Position numbers and translations under genes: made by a program
From: JBALVT01 sp965262875
GTDB taxonomy: Bacteria; Pseudomonadota; Gammaproteobacteria; Pseudomonadales; Halieaceae
Length of the DNA stretch: 64,000 bases
Reading direction: 5' to 3'
NCBI GenBank assembly: GCA_965262875.1
Contig: OZ253569.1
Coordinates: 6,390,946-6,454,945 of the forward strand
Part shown: positions 44,023 through 54,062 of the stretch, in pieces
Layout: each line of letters opens with the position of its first letter
Position numbering within the stretch: position 1 is the first letter of the stretch
Notes under the pieces: model-generated
What the model saw: only the letters and a program-made list of their open reading frames with translations
Told to the model about the DNA's origin: nothing
The model's database searches: none

Positions 44023-44214
44023 CTAGAACGGCAGCTCATGATTTACCTCGACACTGTCTGTGTACTCTTGTTGCTCAATCCGGATCTCCTCGTACAGTTG
44101 CGCAATCTCATCACCATAGTGATCCCACAGTACCGATCTCAGGTCGCCGAGCAGCTGATAAATACAATCGGCTTGTTCAGCCGTCCAGTAGGTTGTGATT
44201 TTTAAGGTTTTCAT
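44023..44214 (-). CDS. Small IS21-associated protein, intact form (63 aa)
   Basis: It starts MKTLKITTYWTAEQADCIYQ and ends DSVEVNHELPF; the start overlaps the istB stop. Acidic and probably helical (LYEEIRIEQQEY). It is conserved in the three IS21 copies except for the stop in copy 1, suggesting it is part of the element. Function unknown. Confidence 0.65.
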   Translation of the reverse strand: MKTLKITTYWTAEQADCIYQLLGDLRSVLWDHYGDEIAQLYEEIRIEQQEYTDSVEVNHELPF

Positions 44215-44564
44215 TTAGCCTTTCCTCGCTTTTTGGTCTCGCGCCGCTTCGACGCACACTCCTGCGTTTCCTTCATGCGGTACGACTCACCCTCAATGGC
44301 GATGACCTCGCTGTGATGGACTAAACGGTCAATCAGGGAGACCACACACGCGGCATTGGGGAACACGTCATTCCACTCGCCAAACGGACGGTTCGTTGTC
44401 ACCAAAGTTGAACATTTCTCATAGCGCCGGTTGATGATTTCAAACAGCAAGTCAGCATGACGATTGCTGTAGGAGAGGTAGCCCACTTCATCGTAAGCGC
44501 ACTTAAATCGACCCTATTGATTTTGTCTGCGAGCCGCTAGACAGTAGATCGCTTTACTTCGCCG

Positions 44565-46223
44565 TTACTCTTCGATTTCCATGTTCCAGGGCAGTAATGC
44601 TTCAAGCTTCTCCACCGTATCTGCCGCCGCAATGTGCGCCAGCACATGCTGGAGGTAAGCATAAGGTTCCAGGCCGTTCGCCTTTGCCGATTCCACTAAA
44701 CTATAACAGGTTGCACTGGCTCGGGCCCCGCGGGAGGTATCTGCGAATAGCCAGGCGCGCCGACCAACCGCAAAGGGCCTGATCGCATTCTCAGCCAGCG
44801 CATTGCTGATATTCAACTGGCCGTCCTCGCAATAGCCAATCAGGTACTCCCATTGGTTCAGTGTGTACGTTATGGCCTTGTGGGTCAGGCTATCTTTGGG
44901 CACCCGGCTGACGTTCTTCTCCAGCCATGGCTTCAGGTCCTCGAGAATCGGCACGCTGAGTGACTGCCTTGCCTGTTTTTTCTTGTCGTGCTCCAGATCC
45001 TTGATCGATTTCTCTATCGCATACAGCCTTCGTATTTTACTGAGTGCAACGTCAGCCTTGGTGGGTTGCCCCACTTTCTTTTTGGTGCTCCTGGTTTCCG
45101 CCGCCCGGCTGGCTTCAACGAACTTGCGCCGGGCATGGTCAAAGCATCCAATTCGGGTAATGCCCGCTATCCGGCACACCTTGCTGTAACCGGAATAGCC
45201 GTCGGCCTGCAACACACCACTAAATCCATCCAGCAGGCGCTCCGCCACCGCGCCAGCACGTGAGGGGTCGTATTCGAACAGCACTGATTGTTTATCCGGT
45301 GGGCCACCGCGTATCACCCACATCCATTTATCCGATTGGGCCGTTTTGCCCGTTTCCTTCAAGACTTGTATGCGCGTCTCATCCGCCTGCAGGTAATTCC
45401 CCTCAAGCTGAACCTCCCGGATCAAGTTGATCAAGGGCTGGAATACATCCTGAAGCCGTACAATCCAGTGGGCCATGTTGGAGCGGCTGATATCACCGCC
45501 GTAACGCTTGAGCATCCCCTCCAGGCGGTATAGCGGCAGTCCATCGGCGTATTTGGAGGCAATGATGTAGGCCAGCAATGCAGGACTGGCAAAGCATTTC
45601 CCCAGCGGATGAGCGGGGCGCTGTGCGGCGACAATGACATCTTCACCGTCAATATTGAATACCGCCTTCTCCTGCCAGTATTCCAACACCTTGACCTGGG
45701 CGGGAATAAACTCCAGCTCCTCCTTGACCTTGGTGAAGAATGTTTTGGTGGCCCCATCCTTTTCCTCATCTGAAAGTGTGAGGTGTATCTGCACCCGTTG
45801 CAGCTTGTCGCTAAACCCGCGCTTTCTTTTCTTCTTTTGAGGCCGAACCCGGTCTTCTTCAGGCAGTTGCTCTTCGAGCTCACTCAGGGCGACTTCGATT
45901 TCAACCTCATCGAACAAATCAGACTGAAACGCCAGTTTCTCACTACTGGCTCCGAATTTCTGTACCGTGGCCAGGCGCAAGTATTCTTCGAGCAGGTCAA
46001 TGCGTTTACCCTGTTCAAGGATGATGTGGTTTTTGTCGCCGAGGTGTTTCTGGTGAACCTCGTTTTTTTCTTCGAGAATCTGGTCTTTTACGGCGAGGGC
46101 AACAAGTAATTCAGCGACGGATAAGTTCTCGTAACACCCTTGTTTTTGTTGCTTTTTTATCGCCGATTGCATGGCGTAATTATAACATTCATGGCGACAA
46201 AATGCCTTAAAATACAGACTCAT
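44565..46223 (-). CDS. tnpC: IS66 transposase TnpC, 552-aa form
   Basis: Identical in plan to 1809-3497, with the same catalytic blocks (LQADETRIQV, LQADGYSGYSK, LAENAIRPF). An in-frame loss of 30 bp in the N-terminal coiled coil turns the segment after DQILE into EKNEVHQKHLG. Whether the shortened coil still works is unknown. Confidence 0.93.
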   Translation of the reverse strand: MSLYFKAFCRHECYNYAMQSAIKKQQKQGCYENLSVAELLVALAVKDQILEEKNEVHQKHLGDKNHIILEQGKRIDLLEEYLRLATVQKFGASSEKLAFQSDLFDEVEIEVALSELEEQLPEEDRVRPQKKKRKRGFSDKLQRVQIHLTLSDEEKDGATKTFFTKVKEELEFIPAQVKVLEYWQEKAVFNIDGEDVIVAAQRPAHPLGKCFASPALLAYIIASKYADGLPLYRLEGMLKRYGGDISRSNMAHWIVRLQDVFQPLINLIREVQLEGNYLQADETRIQVLKETGKTAQSDKWMWVIRGGPPDKQSVLFEYDPSRAGAVAERLLDGFSGVLQADGYSGYSKVCRIAGITRIGCFDHARRKFVEASRAAETRSTKKKVGQPTKADVALSKIRRLYAIEKSIKDLEHDKKKQARQSLSVPILEDLKPWLEKNVSRVPKDSLTHKAITYTLNQWEYLIGYCEDGQLNISNALAENAIRPFAVGRRAWLFADTSRGARASATCYSLVESAKANGLEPYAYLQHVLAHIAAADTVEKLEALLPWNMEIEE

Positions 46224-46575
46224 AATGCAGTTTTTTGTGGCCTGTCATCAGGGAGATATCGTAGCCGTCCAGCAACCAATTGATCTGCTGGCCGGTGAGG
46301 GAAATTACGTCGTCGTCAGGGTGCGGCCACCGGAACTTCTCTTCCGCCAGTGATTTGTAGTACAACACAAACCCATTGTCCTCCCAGTACAAACATTTTA
46401 TTTTGTTGCGCTGGCGATTAGTGAAGGCATAGAGGGCACCCTCAAAGGGGTTACGACCCAGTTCTCGCTCCACAATGGCGCTAAGGCCATTGACCGATTT
46501 TCTAAAATCTACGAAGTCCCGGTACAGATAAATCTGTGGCATGTCATTGGCCGGGCGGAAGTAGCGCGCCGTCAC
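46207..46575 (-). CDS. tnpB: IS66 accessory protein TnpB (122 aa), copy 2
   Basis: Same as the copy 1 protein except DSVDF reads DFVDF. It overlaps tnpA and tnpC at its two ends as in copy 1. Frame intact. Confidence 0.92.
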   Translation of the reverse strand: MTARYFRPANDMPQIYLYRDFVDFRKSVNGLSAIVERELGRNPFEGALYAFTNRQRNKIKCLYWEDNGFVLYYKSLAEEKFRWPHPDDDVISLTGQQINWLLDGYDISLMTGHKKLHYESVF

Positions 46576-46892
46576 AATTGATCCAGTAACTGCCGCACCA
46601 CCAACAGGTTTTCGGCACAGATACCTCGCACAATGAATCCGTTGGGCAGTGACAAGGTTAGCCCCCGATCGGCGTCAGGTCTGACACTCACTGCGGCAAA
46701 GCCACCTTGGTCTTGTTTTATAGAAGACACACGGATGGTATCGTCAAACTTCCGACGCCAGTACACAAAGCGATGGTAAGTCAGGTGATTGTGTTTGCAA
46801 AACCGGGTCTGGGACAAGCCCGACAGTTTCCAGGTTTGTATTTGCTGCTTCCAGTCAATACCTTGTGGCTGGGGCTGAGTGATATCGTTCAT
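46572..46892 (-). CDS. tnpA: IS66 accessory protein TnpA (106 aa), copy 2
   Basis: Identical in sequence to the copy 1 protein as far as I can read. HTH-type N-terminal part (WKLSGLSQTRFCKHN) and the C-terminal LTLSLPNGFIV. Overlaps tnpB by 4 bp. Confidence 0.92.
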   Translation of the reverse strand: MNDITQPQPQGIDWKQQIQTWKLSGLSQTRFCKHNHLTYHRFVYWRRKFDDTIRVSSIKQDQGGFAAVSVRPDADRGLTLSLPNGFIVRGICAENLLVVRQLLDQL

Positions 46893-48369
46893 GATTTGCT
46901 CCTGTGTGGTTATCAGGAGAAAGTCTGGCGGGAACTCTTACAAAAAAATAGGTGCTGATTTAGGGGCGCTTACACTTCATCAATTACCAGCAAGGCGGGC
47001 CTGGCGTAGTGTTTCAATCGACGCTGCAGGGCATTGGCGCCATCCTGACCTGCCAGGTCGTTGAGCATCGCCGCTGCGGTGGTAAACAGCGCCGTATAGC
47101 CGTGCCAGCCAGGGGTATTGCTCGTCGGTGATCTCGCCCCAGTGCGCCAGCACGCCGTGGAGCTTCAGTTCAAGTGCCTGCTGTTTGAGTTGCTCGATAT
47201 CAATCATCGGTATCATCTCCTGTCTCGCTTCGGGTGCCATTGAGCTTGTCGTAATCGGCAAGCCGAGCCAGCTTGACGCTGTAGTGTTTGACCTTCGCCG
47301 GCACGGCGACAGCAAGCGGTGGCGGCAGGTGCTGTTCATCACGGCGGCGCTCAAGAACGTGCTGCACCGCCTCCGGGTAGGGTGATTGCCGATCAAGTGC
47401 TTCACCCAGAGCTACATGCAGCTCGTCCCGCCCATAATCATCAAGCAGTTGATTGAGTAACCGGACCGTGGTTTTAATGACATGTCCACGCTGTGCCGAT
47501 TGCTGCAGCAGCGTCTGGGCGTGCGCCGAAGCATGGCTCAGGCGATCCTGACCCCGGTGTAGTTTGGCGTGGGTTTTCTCCAGCCATAGGGCATTGATAT
47601 GCGCCTCCTGTTCGATTTGCTCCCCTTTGCCAAAGCTGCGCTGATGCTCAGCAATGCATTGATCGCCCTCCACTATCTGGAGCCGCTCCAGGTCAGCGCT
47701 CACGCTCAATGGCTTGTGCACGTATTGATGGGGAATGGAGTAATCATTGAGATCGAAGCGAACATAAGGGGTTTTGGCGGCCCGCACGGGCTGTCTCTCA
47801 TGGGTATCAAAGGGATTATCCGGCAAACTCACCTGCTCCTGTAAGAAGGCTTCCCTGACCGTCAACGTACGCTCTTCAGGGCAAGCCCGATCAGCACTCA
47901 CACCCTGGCACCAGTGCTCAGCTTGCGCATTGAGTTCGGCCAGTGTTTGCCAGTGACGAGCGGCAAAGAAATTATCGCGAATATAGCGAATCGCTCTTTC
48001 TACCCGGCCCTTTTCATTGCCCCGGGCCACCGCCACCGGGCGTGGTTCGAAGCGATAGTGGGCTGACAAGGCCAGCAAGGTGGGGTGGAAGCGGATGGCG
48101 TCACCGTGGCGCTCCAATACGGCCGATTTAAGGTTGTCGTACAGCAGCACCTTTGGCAATCCTTGCCAGGCCTCGAATGCCGCTACATGGCCGCGTAAAA
48201 AGTGCTCCATTTGCTGGTTGAGATAAAAGCGCAAGAAGATCTGTCGCGACCAGCTCAGCACCATCACAAACGCCATTAACGGCCGCCGGGCCTTGCCGAT
48301 CTGAATATGCCCGAACGAACCCCAGTCAACCTGGGCTTGCTCACTGGGCAGGGTTTTTAGGCGTAAATA

Positions 48370-49850
48370 GTCGACCCTGAAAAAGCCTAATTGGCCATCA
48401 CGGCATCGCCGTAATGCCGTGGCTTGATAATAAACTGCGTTAAACGACTCCATAAGGAAGCCGTTTTCGGGGCCAATAAAAACAATCTCATCCACTTCCT
48501 GAAGTTAAACGCAGCAGCAGCCATCAGTACGTTAATCTGGTCGCCTTCAAATCCTTTGAGATAACTTTTGTTCAATCGATGATCCGACTTCAGGTGGCCG
48601 ATCACCGGCTCTATGCCAGCCCGCTTTCTAAAACGTTTCCGCATCAGCACCTGGTAGGCACTATCCGTATCCCGAGTACCTGTGCTGGGCATTATGATCC
48701 GCGTGTCATTGATCTTTTTCTTCCCTTTGTAACCCCGATCACATAAGCCAACGGCCGGTTTCAGTTTGTTAAGCCGCTTCAATTGCAACAGCACCTCCGG
48801 CAGCGTATGACCATCAAATTTGTTCGTATCAAAGGCCATGGCACCAACAATGATTTTTGAATCCCGAGTTGTCGTGATAGAAACCTTGGTGCCAAATTCA
48901 TAGCGCTTATGCTCTTTGCCTTTACTCATGCAGTAGACATGGGGTTCGTGCAAGCTGTACAGCTTGTTCGTATCCCCTCGCTTCTGGTTCAGTCCACGAT
49001 GGAATAGTGCAAAGTCCTCTGCCAGCTTTTCCAGAATGTCGAGTGGCAGTTTACGCTCCAATTCCCGCACTAAACGACCGGCAATGGTCTTTAGCCGCTT
49101 AACGGCTTTGCGGGCCTTGGCACGGTTCCTGGGATGTCCCGCAAAACGACATTCCAGTTTTCTTTGCTTAATTTCCTTGGCATAACTGCGGCGAAGTGTT
49201 ATCCCTTCTTTCCTGGCCAATTTCAGGCAACGAACAATAATCTTTCGGTACAACTTTGCATCGGTGGGAAAGGTGATGTTTTTTTCCTGTACTGTGGTGT
49301 CAATACAGACTTCCTCTTCGACCGCTTTCTCACCATGAATGGTGATAGAGGATGCCAATATTTTTTCAAATCCCTTTTCGCCGACTCGCTTGCGGAAGTA
49401 CACCAGATCGGATGGGTCACAAGGGAATGACCACTGGAATTCAACCTCCCCGCAAAATGCCTGGTAATACGGGTTTTGTACCCAGTGTTGCACGATAACC
49501 TCGTCGCTGACATTTTCCATATGCTTGAGAATAGATAAACCCACCATCAAGCGTACGGGTTTGGCAGGCCTGCCAGTTGCCGCATACAAGGGAGCGAACT
49601 CCGATTCAAAAAAGTCCCAGGGTATGGTTCGCGCAAGATGTAACAGAGGGTGTTTCGGATTGAGTTGATCCATCAACCCAGCAGCCATAAAACTCATTTG
49701 ATGGTGATCGGGGGAAGAATCTTTCATCGAGAGCCACCTTTGTTTCGACCGGATTAGGTGCCAAATAGGCTTGAAACTGGTCGAAATCATCTCACAAATA
49801 CCCAGTATTATCTAATACAATCAACATGTTAAGCGTTTTTCAGGGTCGAC
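48370..49850 (-). mobile_element. Second IS5-type element (1481 bp) inside istA
   Basis: Ends GTCGACCCTGAAAAAGCC (48370) and, inverted, GTCGACCCTGAAAAACGC (49850). A duplicated TAAATA lies outside (48364-48369, 49851-49856), though one or two of these bases could belong to the ends. It carries one transposase. It is not the same as the IS5 at 43011. Confidence 0.88.
48387..49727 (-). CDS. IS5/IS1182-type DDE transposase (446 aa)
   Basis: The N-terminal DUF772-type block contains MDQLNPKHPLLHLARTIPWD and LMVGLSILKHMENVSDEVIV. The DDE domain has EVCIDTTVQEKN, VGLCDRGYKGKK and RAGIEPVIGHLKSDHRL. ATG 49727 (MKDSSPDHHQM) is preferred over the longer frame to 49790. The frame is complete, so the element could still move. 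Confidence 0.9.
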   Translation of the reverse strand: MKDSSPDHHQMSFMAAGLMDQLNPKHPLLHLARTIPWDFFESEFAPLYAATGRPAKPVRLMVGLSILKHMENVSDEVIVQHWVQNPYYQAFCGEVEFQWSFPCDPSDLVYFRKRVGEKGFEKILASSITIHGEKAVEEEVCIDTTVQEKNITFPTDAKLYRKIIVRCLKLARKEGITLRRSYAKEIKQRKLECRFAGHPRNRAKARKAVKRLKTIAGRLVRELERKLPLDILEKLAEDFALFHRGLNQKRGDTNKLYSLHEPHVYCMSKGKEHKRYEFGTKVSITTTRDSKIIVGAMAFDTNKFDGHTLPEVLLQLKRLNKLKPAVGLCDRGYKGKKKINDTRIIMPSTGTRDTDSAYQVLMRKRFRKRAGIEPVIGHLKSDHRLNKSYLKGFEGDQINVLMAAAAFNFRKWMRLFLLAPKTASLWSRLTQFIIKPRHYGDAVMAN

Positions 49851-50225
49851 TAAATACGCCTCGGGCAGCTTGCGCGGCCGCAGTTCACTGATACGCTGGC
49901 GAAACTGGCTGGGGCCACCGGGGTATCCCCGCAGGCGGGCCATTTCATACAAGCGGGCCGCCGTGAGTGTGGGAAACTCCCGCAGGGTGTCGATGACAAA
50001 GGGCAGATAGGGGTCGATGATCGACGCACGGCGAGTGCGCTCCACCTTGGGCAGGCCAGCCTGTGCCAGTACCCGATCAACCACTGAGTGGTGAATGCCA
50101 AGCTGGGTCGCAATGGTGCCCGTTCGCCACTTCTCAACAAAATGGTAGCGCAGTATTTTTGCTTCAGTTTCTTTGCCGATGGCCATGACTGCCCTCCGAT
50201 TGATGACTCCTGTCCAGCCGCTGCA

Positions 50226-50645
50226 CTAATGTCGCCGGAATCTGCGCCTGAACTGACTGCTCTGCAGAAAATCACTGCGCAAAAAGGGACCGCAGACCGC
50301 GCCGCAGTGATGGCAGCGCACGGTGGCGTCAGTTTTACCCGGCATATCGGCCCTTTTGATCTCATCAGGCACGGTTTGCAGTAGATCACGGAGTATTATT
50401 GCCAGAGAACGGTGATGCGTTACTTTTTGTTGTTGCCGTTCTCGATAACGCTGTTGGCGAGCGGCATTATTCATGCGACCCGGGCGAGTGGCCTGGTACT
50501 TCGCTCTGGCTCGTTTAATGGATTCCTTTCTGGCTTCCTGGCTGCAACCATCGGTGCAATACCGCTGGCCGCGATCACAGTGGGTACAGACGATGACCTG
50601 GGCGTAGCAGCGACAACAGTGGTAGAGACGGCTGGATGATGGCAT
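50226..50645 (-). CDS. Cysteine-rich accessory protein of the IS21 element, copy 2 (139 aa)
   Basis: Same as 23181-23627 but with a single PGRMNNAAR unit, probably the ancestral form. Cys clusters HCCRC, CTHC, YCTDGC and RCHHCGAVC are all kept. It lies 40 bp upstream of istA. Confidence 0.7.
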   Translation of the reverse strand: MPSSSRLYHCCRCYAQVIVCTHCDRGQRYCTDGCSQEARKESIKRARAKYQATRPGRMNNAARQQRYRERQQQKVTHHRSLAIILRDLLQTVPDEIKRADMPGKTDATVRCHHCGAVCGPFLRSDFLQSSQFRRRFRRH

Positions 50646-50960
50646 CGACACAAAGGTCGATGAGGGCTGGATTTATTCCCATTATGTGCAACACTTAACG
50701 GGTCGTGCACCTGCACGGTTTTTTTGGGTATGGCGCCAGCGTTGACCGTAAAATCTGTGGTGGCGTCATACCGTTCTCAGCGACACTTATTCTTATAGTC
50801 CCTACGCTTGAATCGTGCCTGCTTATTGGTCGCTCTTGAGTGTGACTGGGCCGCAGTTCTACCGCGCCGATTCTAATACGCCGAGATCCGTCTATTTCAA
50901 AATTCGGCAAATAGCTGCGGTTTTGGAGTGGCGTCTACAACAGACAGCTGCGCCATGATA

Positions 50961-51847
50961 TTAGATTGTAGAATCCATCTGATGGCGTATTTTTGCAAAC
51001 TCTTCGGCAATAAGTTCCCGCAGCACACGCATTCTCGCGCTTAGACGGAGGTCCTTGTGGGTCAAAACCCACATGTCCGAGTGATGGACAGTGTTTGCCC
51101 CTGGAACTCGCACAATATCGGGCTCATTGTAGGCAATGAAGCAGGGCATATAGCCCATGCCCATCCCACAACGCACTGCCTGCGTCAAAAACGTAATATT
51201 CATAATGGAGTGGCGTACCGGGAGATTGGGGAAATCGGTGTCTTTCACCCATTTTTCATCCTGGTCGATTGGATTTTTGCCGATCCAGCTCATATGGCTC
51301 ACATCGGAGGGGTTGTCAGGATTTAGCTGGTTTTTATGTACGTAGGAAGAGGCCGTCATGCGGCCGAGAAATCGTCCAATCAAGTAGTCAGGTGGCGCGA
51401 CCCCGGCGGGCATTACCCGAATCGCAATATCAGCTTCGCGCCGACTCAAATCCAGAGCATCATAACTCGGCATAAGCTCCAACCCTATGCCGGGATAGGT
51501 GCGGGCAAACTCTGCAAAGCGCTGCATTAGGAAACCCAGGCCTCCGGTGTCCGGAAGGGTGAGACGGATACTCCCCTCAAGCTCCTGGTCTCCTCCGGTT
51601 ATTTTCCTCTCAACACCGTGAATTTTAACTCTTCCACATGCTCCGCTGTCGGCAACATCTCCTCAGCGCTGGCCGTCATTCGATAACCATCGGGCGTGCG
51701 GTCGAACAAGCGGGTGTGAAGATTGCTCTCCATATCATCCAGACGCCGGGTTACAGTTGAATTACTCACACCGAGTTCCTGCGCGGCACCGCGGGCAGAG
51801 CCTTTTCGGCTCAGCGCGAGTAGCACTTTCATGTCATCCCAATCCAC
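50961..51847 (-). pseudogene. LysR-family regulator with a frameshift
   Basis: The DNA-binding N-terminus (MDWDDMKVLLALSRKGSARG, AAQELGVSNSTVTRRLDDME) is intact. Near 51605 one base is missing: the frame ends LKFTVLRGK and stops, while the next frame goes on ERKITGGDQELEGSIRLTLP. It then continues through the effector domain (FARTYPGIGLELMPSYDALD, FLTQAVRCGMGMGYMP). Adding one base restores a full protein of about 295 residues. It lies next to the O-antigen genes and the left end of IS21 copy 2. A sequencing error is possible. Confidence 0.82.
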
Positions 51848-51957
51848 AGGTAAAACACTCCCTACACGGAATTTATTTCAGAACACACATTAGCAGAAAA
51901 AACAGCTGCGAAAGAACAGCTCACTGTCTCGGGAGAAGAATTAAGAGATACGGAGTT

Positions 51958-54045
51958 CTAGTGCTTGTCCGGGAAGAGTTCCTGAACATTGGACGAAACG
52001 ACTGCGGGGGTTTGTGTGGTGATTGCGTTGCGCCCTAACGTGCCCATTTTTTGCCACACATGGTCGTGCTGAGCCTCGTAGCCATGGAAGCCACTGACTG
52101 CTGAGCGCAAAATGGTGGTAATACCTGCGCAATCCATGGTGTCACAATAGTGGATTAAATCGACCAGTTGCCGATGGATCTGGGCGAAAGAAAGACACTC
52201 CTCTTCAGCGCGCATTATCATGGGGTGACCAGTGCCGGTTACATTGTCTCCGAGCAGTAACTCCTCGTGTAGCTTTTCGCCGGGACGAAGCCCGATGAAC
52301 TGAATATCAATTTGTTGACCACCGAAGGCATCATGGCCGTTTTCATAGCCGGTCAATCGAATCATTCGCTTGGCCAAATCTACAATGCGGACAGGCTCGC
52401 CCATATCCAAAACAAACACATCACCTCCTGTTCCCATGGCACTGGCTTGAAGAACCAACTGTGCGGCTTCGGCAATACTCATAAAATACCGCGATACTTC
52501 GGGGTGCGTTACCGTTACCGGCCCACCCGTAGTAATCTGCTCTCTAAATAGAGGAACAACCGACCCTGAGGATCCCAAGACATTGCCGAAGCGAACCATG
52601 CAAAACCGCGTATTGGTATCCTTCTGCGCCAACCCTTGCAGTATCATTTCTGCAAAGCGTTTTGAGGCGCCCATAATATTCGTCGGACGCACTGCCTTGT
52701 CAGTCGAAACCAGCACAAAAGTCTCAACGTTTGCCTTGCGCGCAGCTTCTGCCGCATGCCAGGTACCAAACACATTGTTGGCGACACCCTCAGCTACATT
52801 ATACTCAACCATGGGTACATGCTTGTAGGCCGCCGCGTGATAGACGGTCTGAACCGAAAAGGTGCGATACACGCTTTCCAGGCGACGTTGATCCTGCACC
52901 GAACCAAGCAGTGGGATCATGGCGACATTGAGTTCAAGGGTCAAAGAGAGTTCATTTAGTTCGCGTTCGATGTTGTATAGCGCATATTCTGAATTGTCCA
53001 GAAGCAACAGTTCTTTCGGGCCCGATCGCAAAATCTGACGACACAGTTCGGAGCCAATGGAACCGCCGGCCCCTGTTACCATCACGACCTTGCCAGTAAT
53101 ACAGCGATCGATTAACTCTGGATGCGGTGGCACTGCGTCTCTACCCAACAAATCGTCCAGGGCGATATCCTGAATCTGATTGACACTGGCCTGCCCTCCC
53201 ACCAGCTCGTTAATCTTGGGCACTGTGCGAACGTATACGGGCAAGCCCACCAGGGAGTTGATAATCTCTTTGCGACGCTCTGGTGACGCAGATGGAATGG
53301 CCAGTAGAATTTGTGTAATGCCGTGTTCGTGTATGAGTCGTTCCAGATCTTCGGGTCTAGCCACTTGAAGCCCGTTGATAACCGACCGCTGCATTCGTGA
53401 ATCATCGTCTACAAACACTACGGCGCGATACTGATCACCGTGGTGCAAAGCCGTGAGTAATTGACGACCTGACTCGCCCGCACCATAGATGATCACTTTC
53501 TTGGACAGGGAGCGCAGCTTGGCCTGGTAATAGCCGCGAACCGCCAGGCGCGTGCCACCAATAAACAAAAGTGCCAAACCCCAATATACCAAGGGCATGG
53601 AACGAGGTACTTCTGCTTGGGAAAGAAAAACAACACATGCTAGTAACAAGGTGGAATAGCTGACCGCAGTGATAACCGCCCAAATTGCCTGCTGACCCAT
53701 AAACCGGATGACGGCGCGATAAAGACCAAGGCGAAGAAAAATAACCGCGCTGAAAAGAACCGTCACTACGGCACAAATTACCTCTACTGCACCGAGATGA
53801 AAGTTGGTTTGGCCGAGACGTAAGCCCACCGCCGACCACATAGCTGCAGTGACAAAAAACATGTCCAGCAGCAACAAAAAAGCCTGTTTGATATTTCGAG
53901 GCAACTCTATGAGTTTTTCCAGAGCATCGACCATGCTCCCGACGATACCGGTAGCAGAGCGCGTTGCAAGATCACCAATTCGGTTAATCAATCCCCTGTC
54001 ACCCCTGGTAGTCAAATTGGCTCTGGTTGCGGTTGTCCAGAACAC
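51958..54045 (-). CDS. wbpM: WbpM-like membrane nucleotide-sugar 4,6-dehydratase (695 aa)
   Basis: Four N-terminal membrane segments (for example FLLLLDMFFVTAAMWSAVGL) lead to a first Rossmann region, VIIYGAGESGRQLLTALHHG. The second, catalytic Rossmann domain has VTGAGGSIGSELCRQIL. The active site is TDKAVRPTNIMGASKRFAEM, where Met replaces the usual Tyr of SDR enzymes, as in WbpM/FlaA1-type 4,6-dehydratases. These convert UDP-GlcNAc to its 4-keto-6-deoxy form for O-antigen N-sugars. GTG 54045 is the longest start; ATG 53934 (MVDALEKLIEL) is an alternative. It follows the wbpL-like gene by 17 bp. Confidence 0.9.
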   Translation of the reverse strand: MFWTTATRANLTTRGDRGLINRIGDLATRSATGIVGSMVDALEKLIELPRNIKQAFLLLLDMFFVTAAMWSAVGLRLGQTNFHLGAVEVICAVVTVLFSAVIFLRLGLYRAVIRFMGQQAIWAVITAVSYSTLLLACVVFLSQAEVPRSMPLVYWGLALLFIGGTRLAVRGYYQAKLRSLSKKVIIYGAGESGRQLLTALHHGDQYRAVVFVDDDSRMQRSVINGLQVARPEDLERLIHEHGITQILLAIPSASPERRKEIINSLVGLPVYVRTVPKINELVGGQASVNQIQDIALDDLLGRDAVPPHPELIDRCITGKVVMVTGAGGSIGSELCRQILRSGPKELLLLDNSEYALYNIERELNELSLTLELNVAMIPLLGSVQDQRRLESVYRTFSVQTVYHAAAYKHVPMVEYNVAEGVANNVFGTWHAAEAARKANVETFVLVSTDKAVRPTNIMGASKRFAEMILQGLAQKDTNTRFCMVRFGNVLGSSGSVVPLFREQITTGGPVTVTHPEVSRYFMSIAEAAQLVLQASAMGTGGDVFVLDMGEPVRIVDLAKRMIRLTGYENGHDAFGGQQIDIQFIGLRPGEKLHEELLLGDNVTGTGHPMIMRAEEECLSFAQIHRQLVDLIHYCDTMDCAGITTILRSAVSGFHGYEAQHDHVWQKMGTLGRNAITTQTPAVVSSNVQELFPDKH

Positions 54046-54062
54046 AAGTGGAACCGGGAATT

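Larger units (their letters stand above)
44493..46973 (-). mobile_element. IS66-family element, copy 2 (2481 bp)
   Basis: Same terminal repeats as copy 1, with a perfect 8-bp target duplication ACTTCATC (44485-44492 and 46974-46981). It differs from copy 1 by a 30-bp deletion in tnpC and a few substitutions, so the copies are close relatives. It is inserted in istB of the IS21 copy. Confidence 0.95.
44211..47207 (-). pseudogene. istB: istB of IS21 copy 2, interrupted by IS66 and deleted
   Basis: The N-terminal part (47207 downward, MIDIEQLKQQALELKLHGVL) runs to DEQYPW. About 255 bp, including Walker A, are then missing, and the sequence resumes at GYTALF in another frame. The IS66 copy 2 sits in the Walker B codons (VIDEV). 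The C-terminal part, from GYLSYSNRH, is at 44211-44492. Not functional. Confidence 0.9.
47200..50186 (-). pseudogene. istA: istA of IS21 copy 2, interrupted by an IS5-type element
   Basis: The N-terminal 111 residues are at 49851-50186 (MAIGKETEAKILRYHF to PRKLPEAYL). The rest, from LRLKTLPSEQAQVDWGS to DDTDD, is at 47200-48369. The inserted element duplicated TAAATA. Apart from the insertion the gene reads the same as copy 1 with one visible change (PGEQ to PSEQ). Confidence 0.93.
43928..50939 (-). mobile_element. IS21-family element, copy 2, with two nested insertions
   Basis: Same ends as copy 1, in opposite orientation: right end at 43928 and left end TGTAGACGCC at 50939. An IS66 (44493-46973) lies in istB and a second IS5-type element (48370-49850) in istA. 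Removing both, and allowing for a ~255-bp istB deletion and the missing 27-bp repeat unit, gives the length of copy 1. No target duplication is seen at its present borders. Confidence 0.9.
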
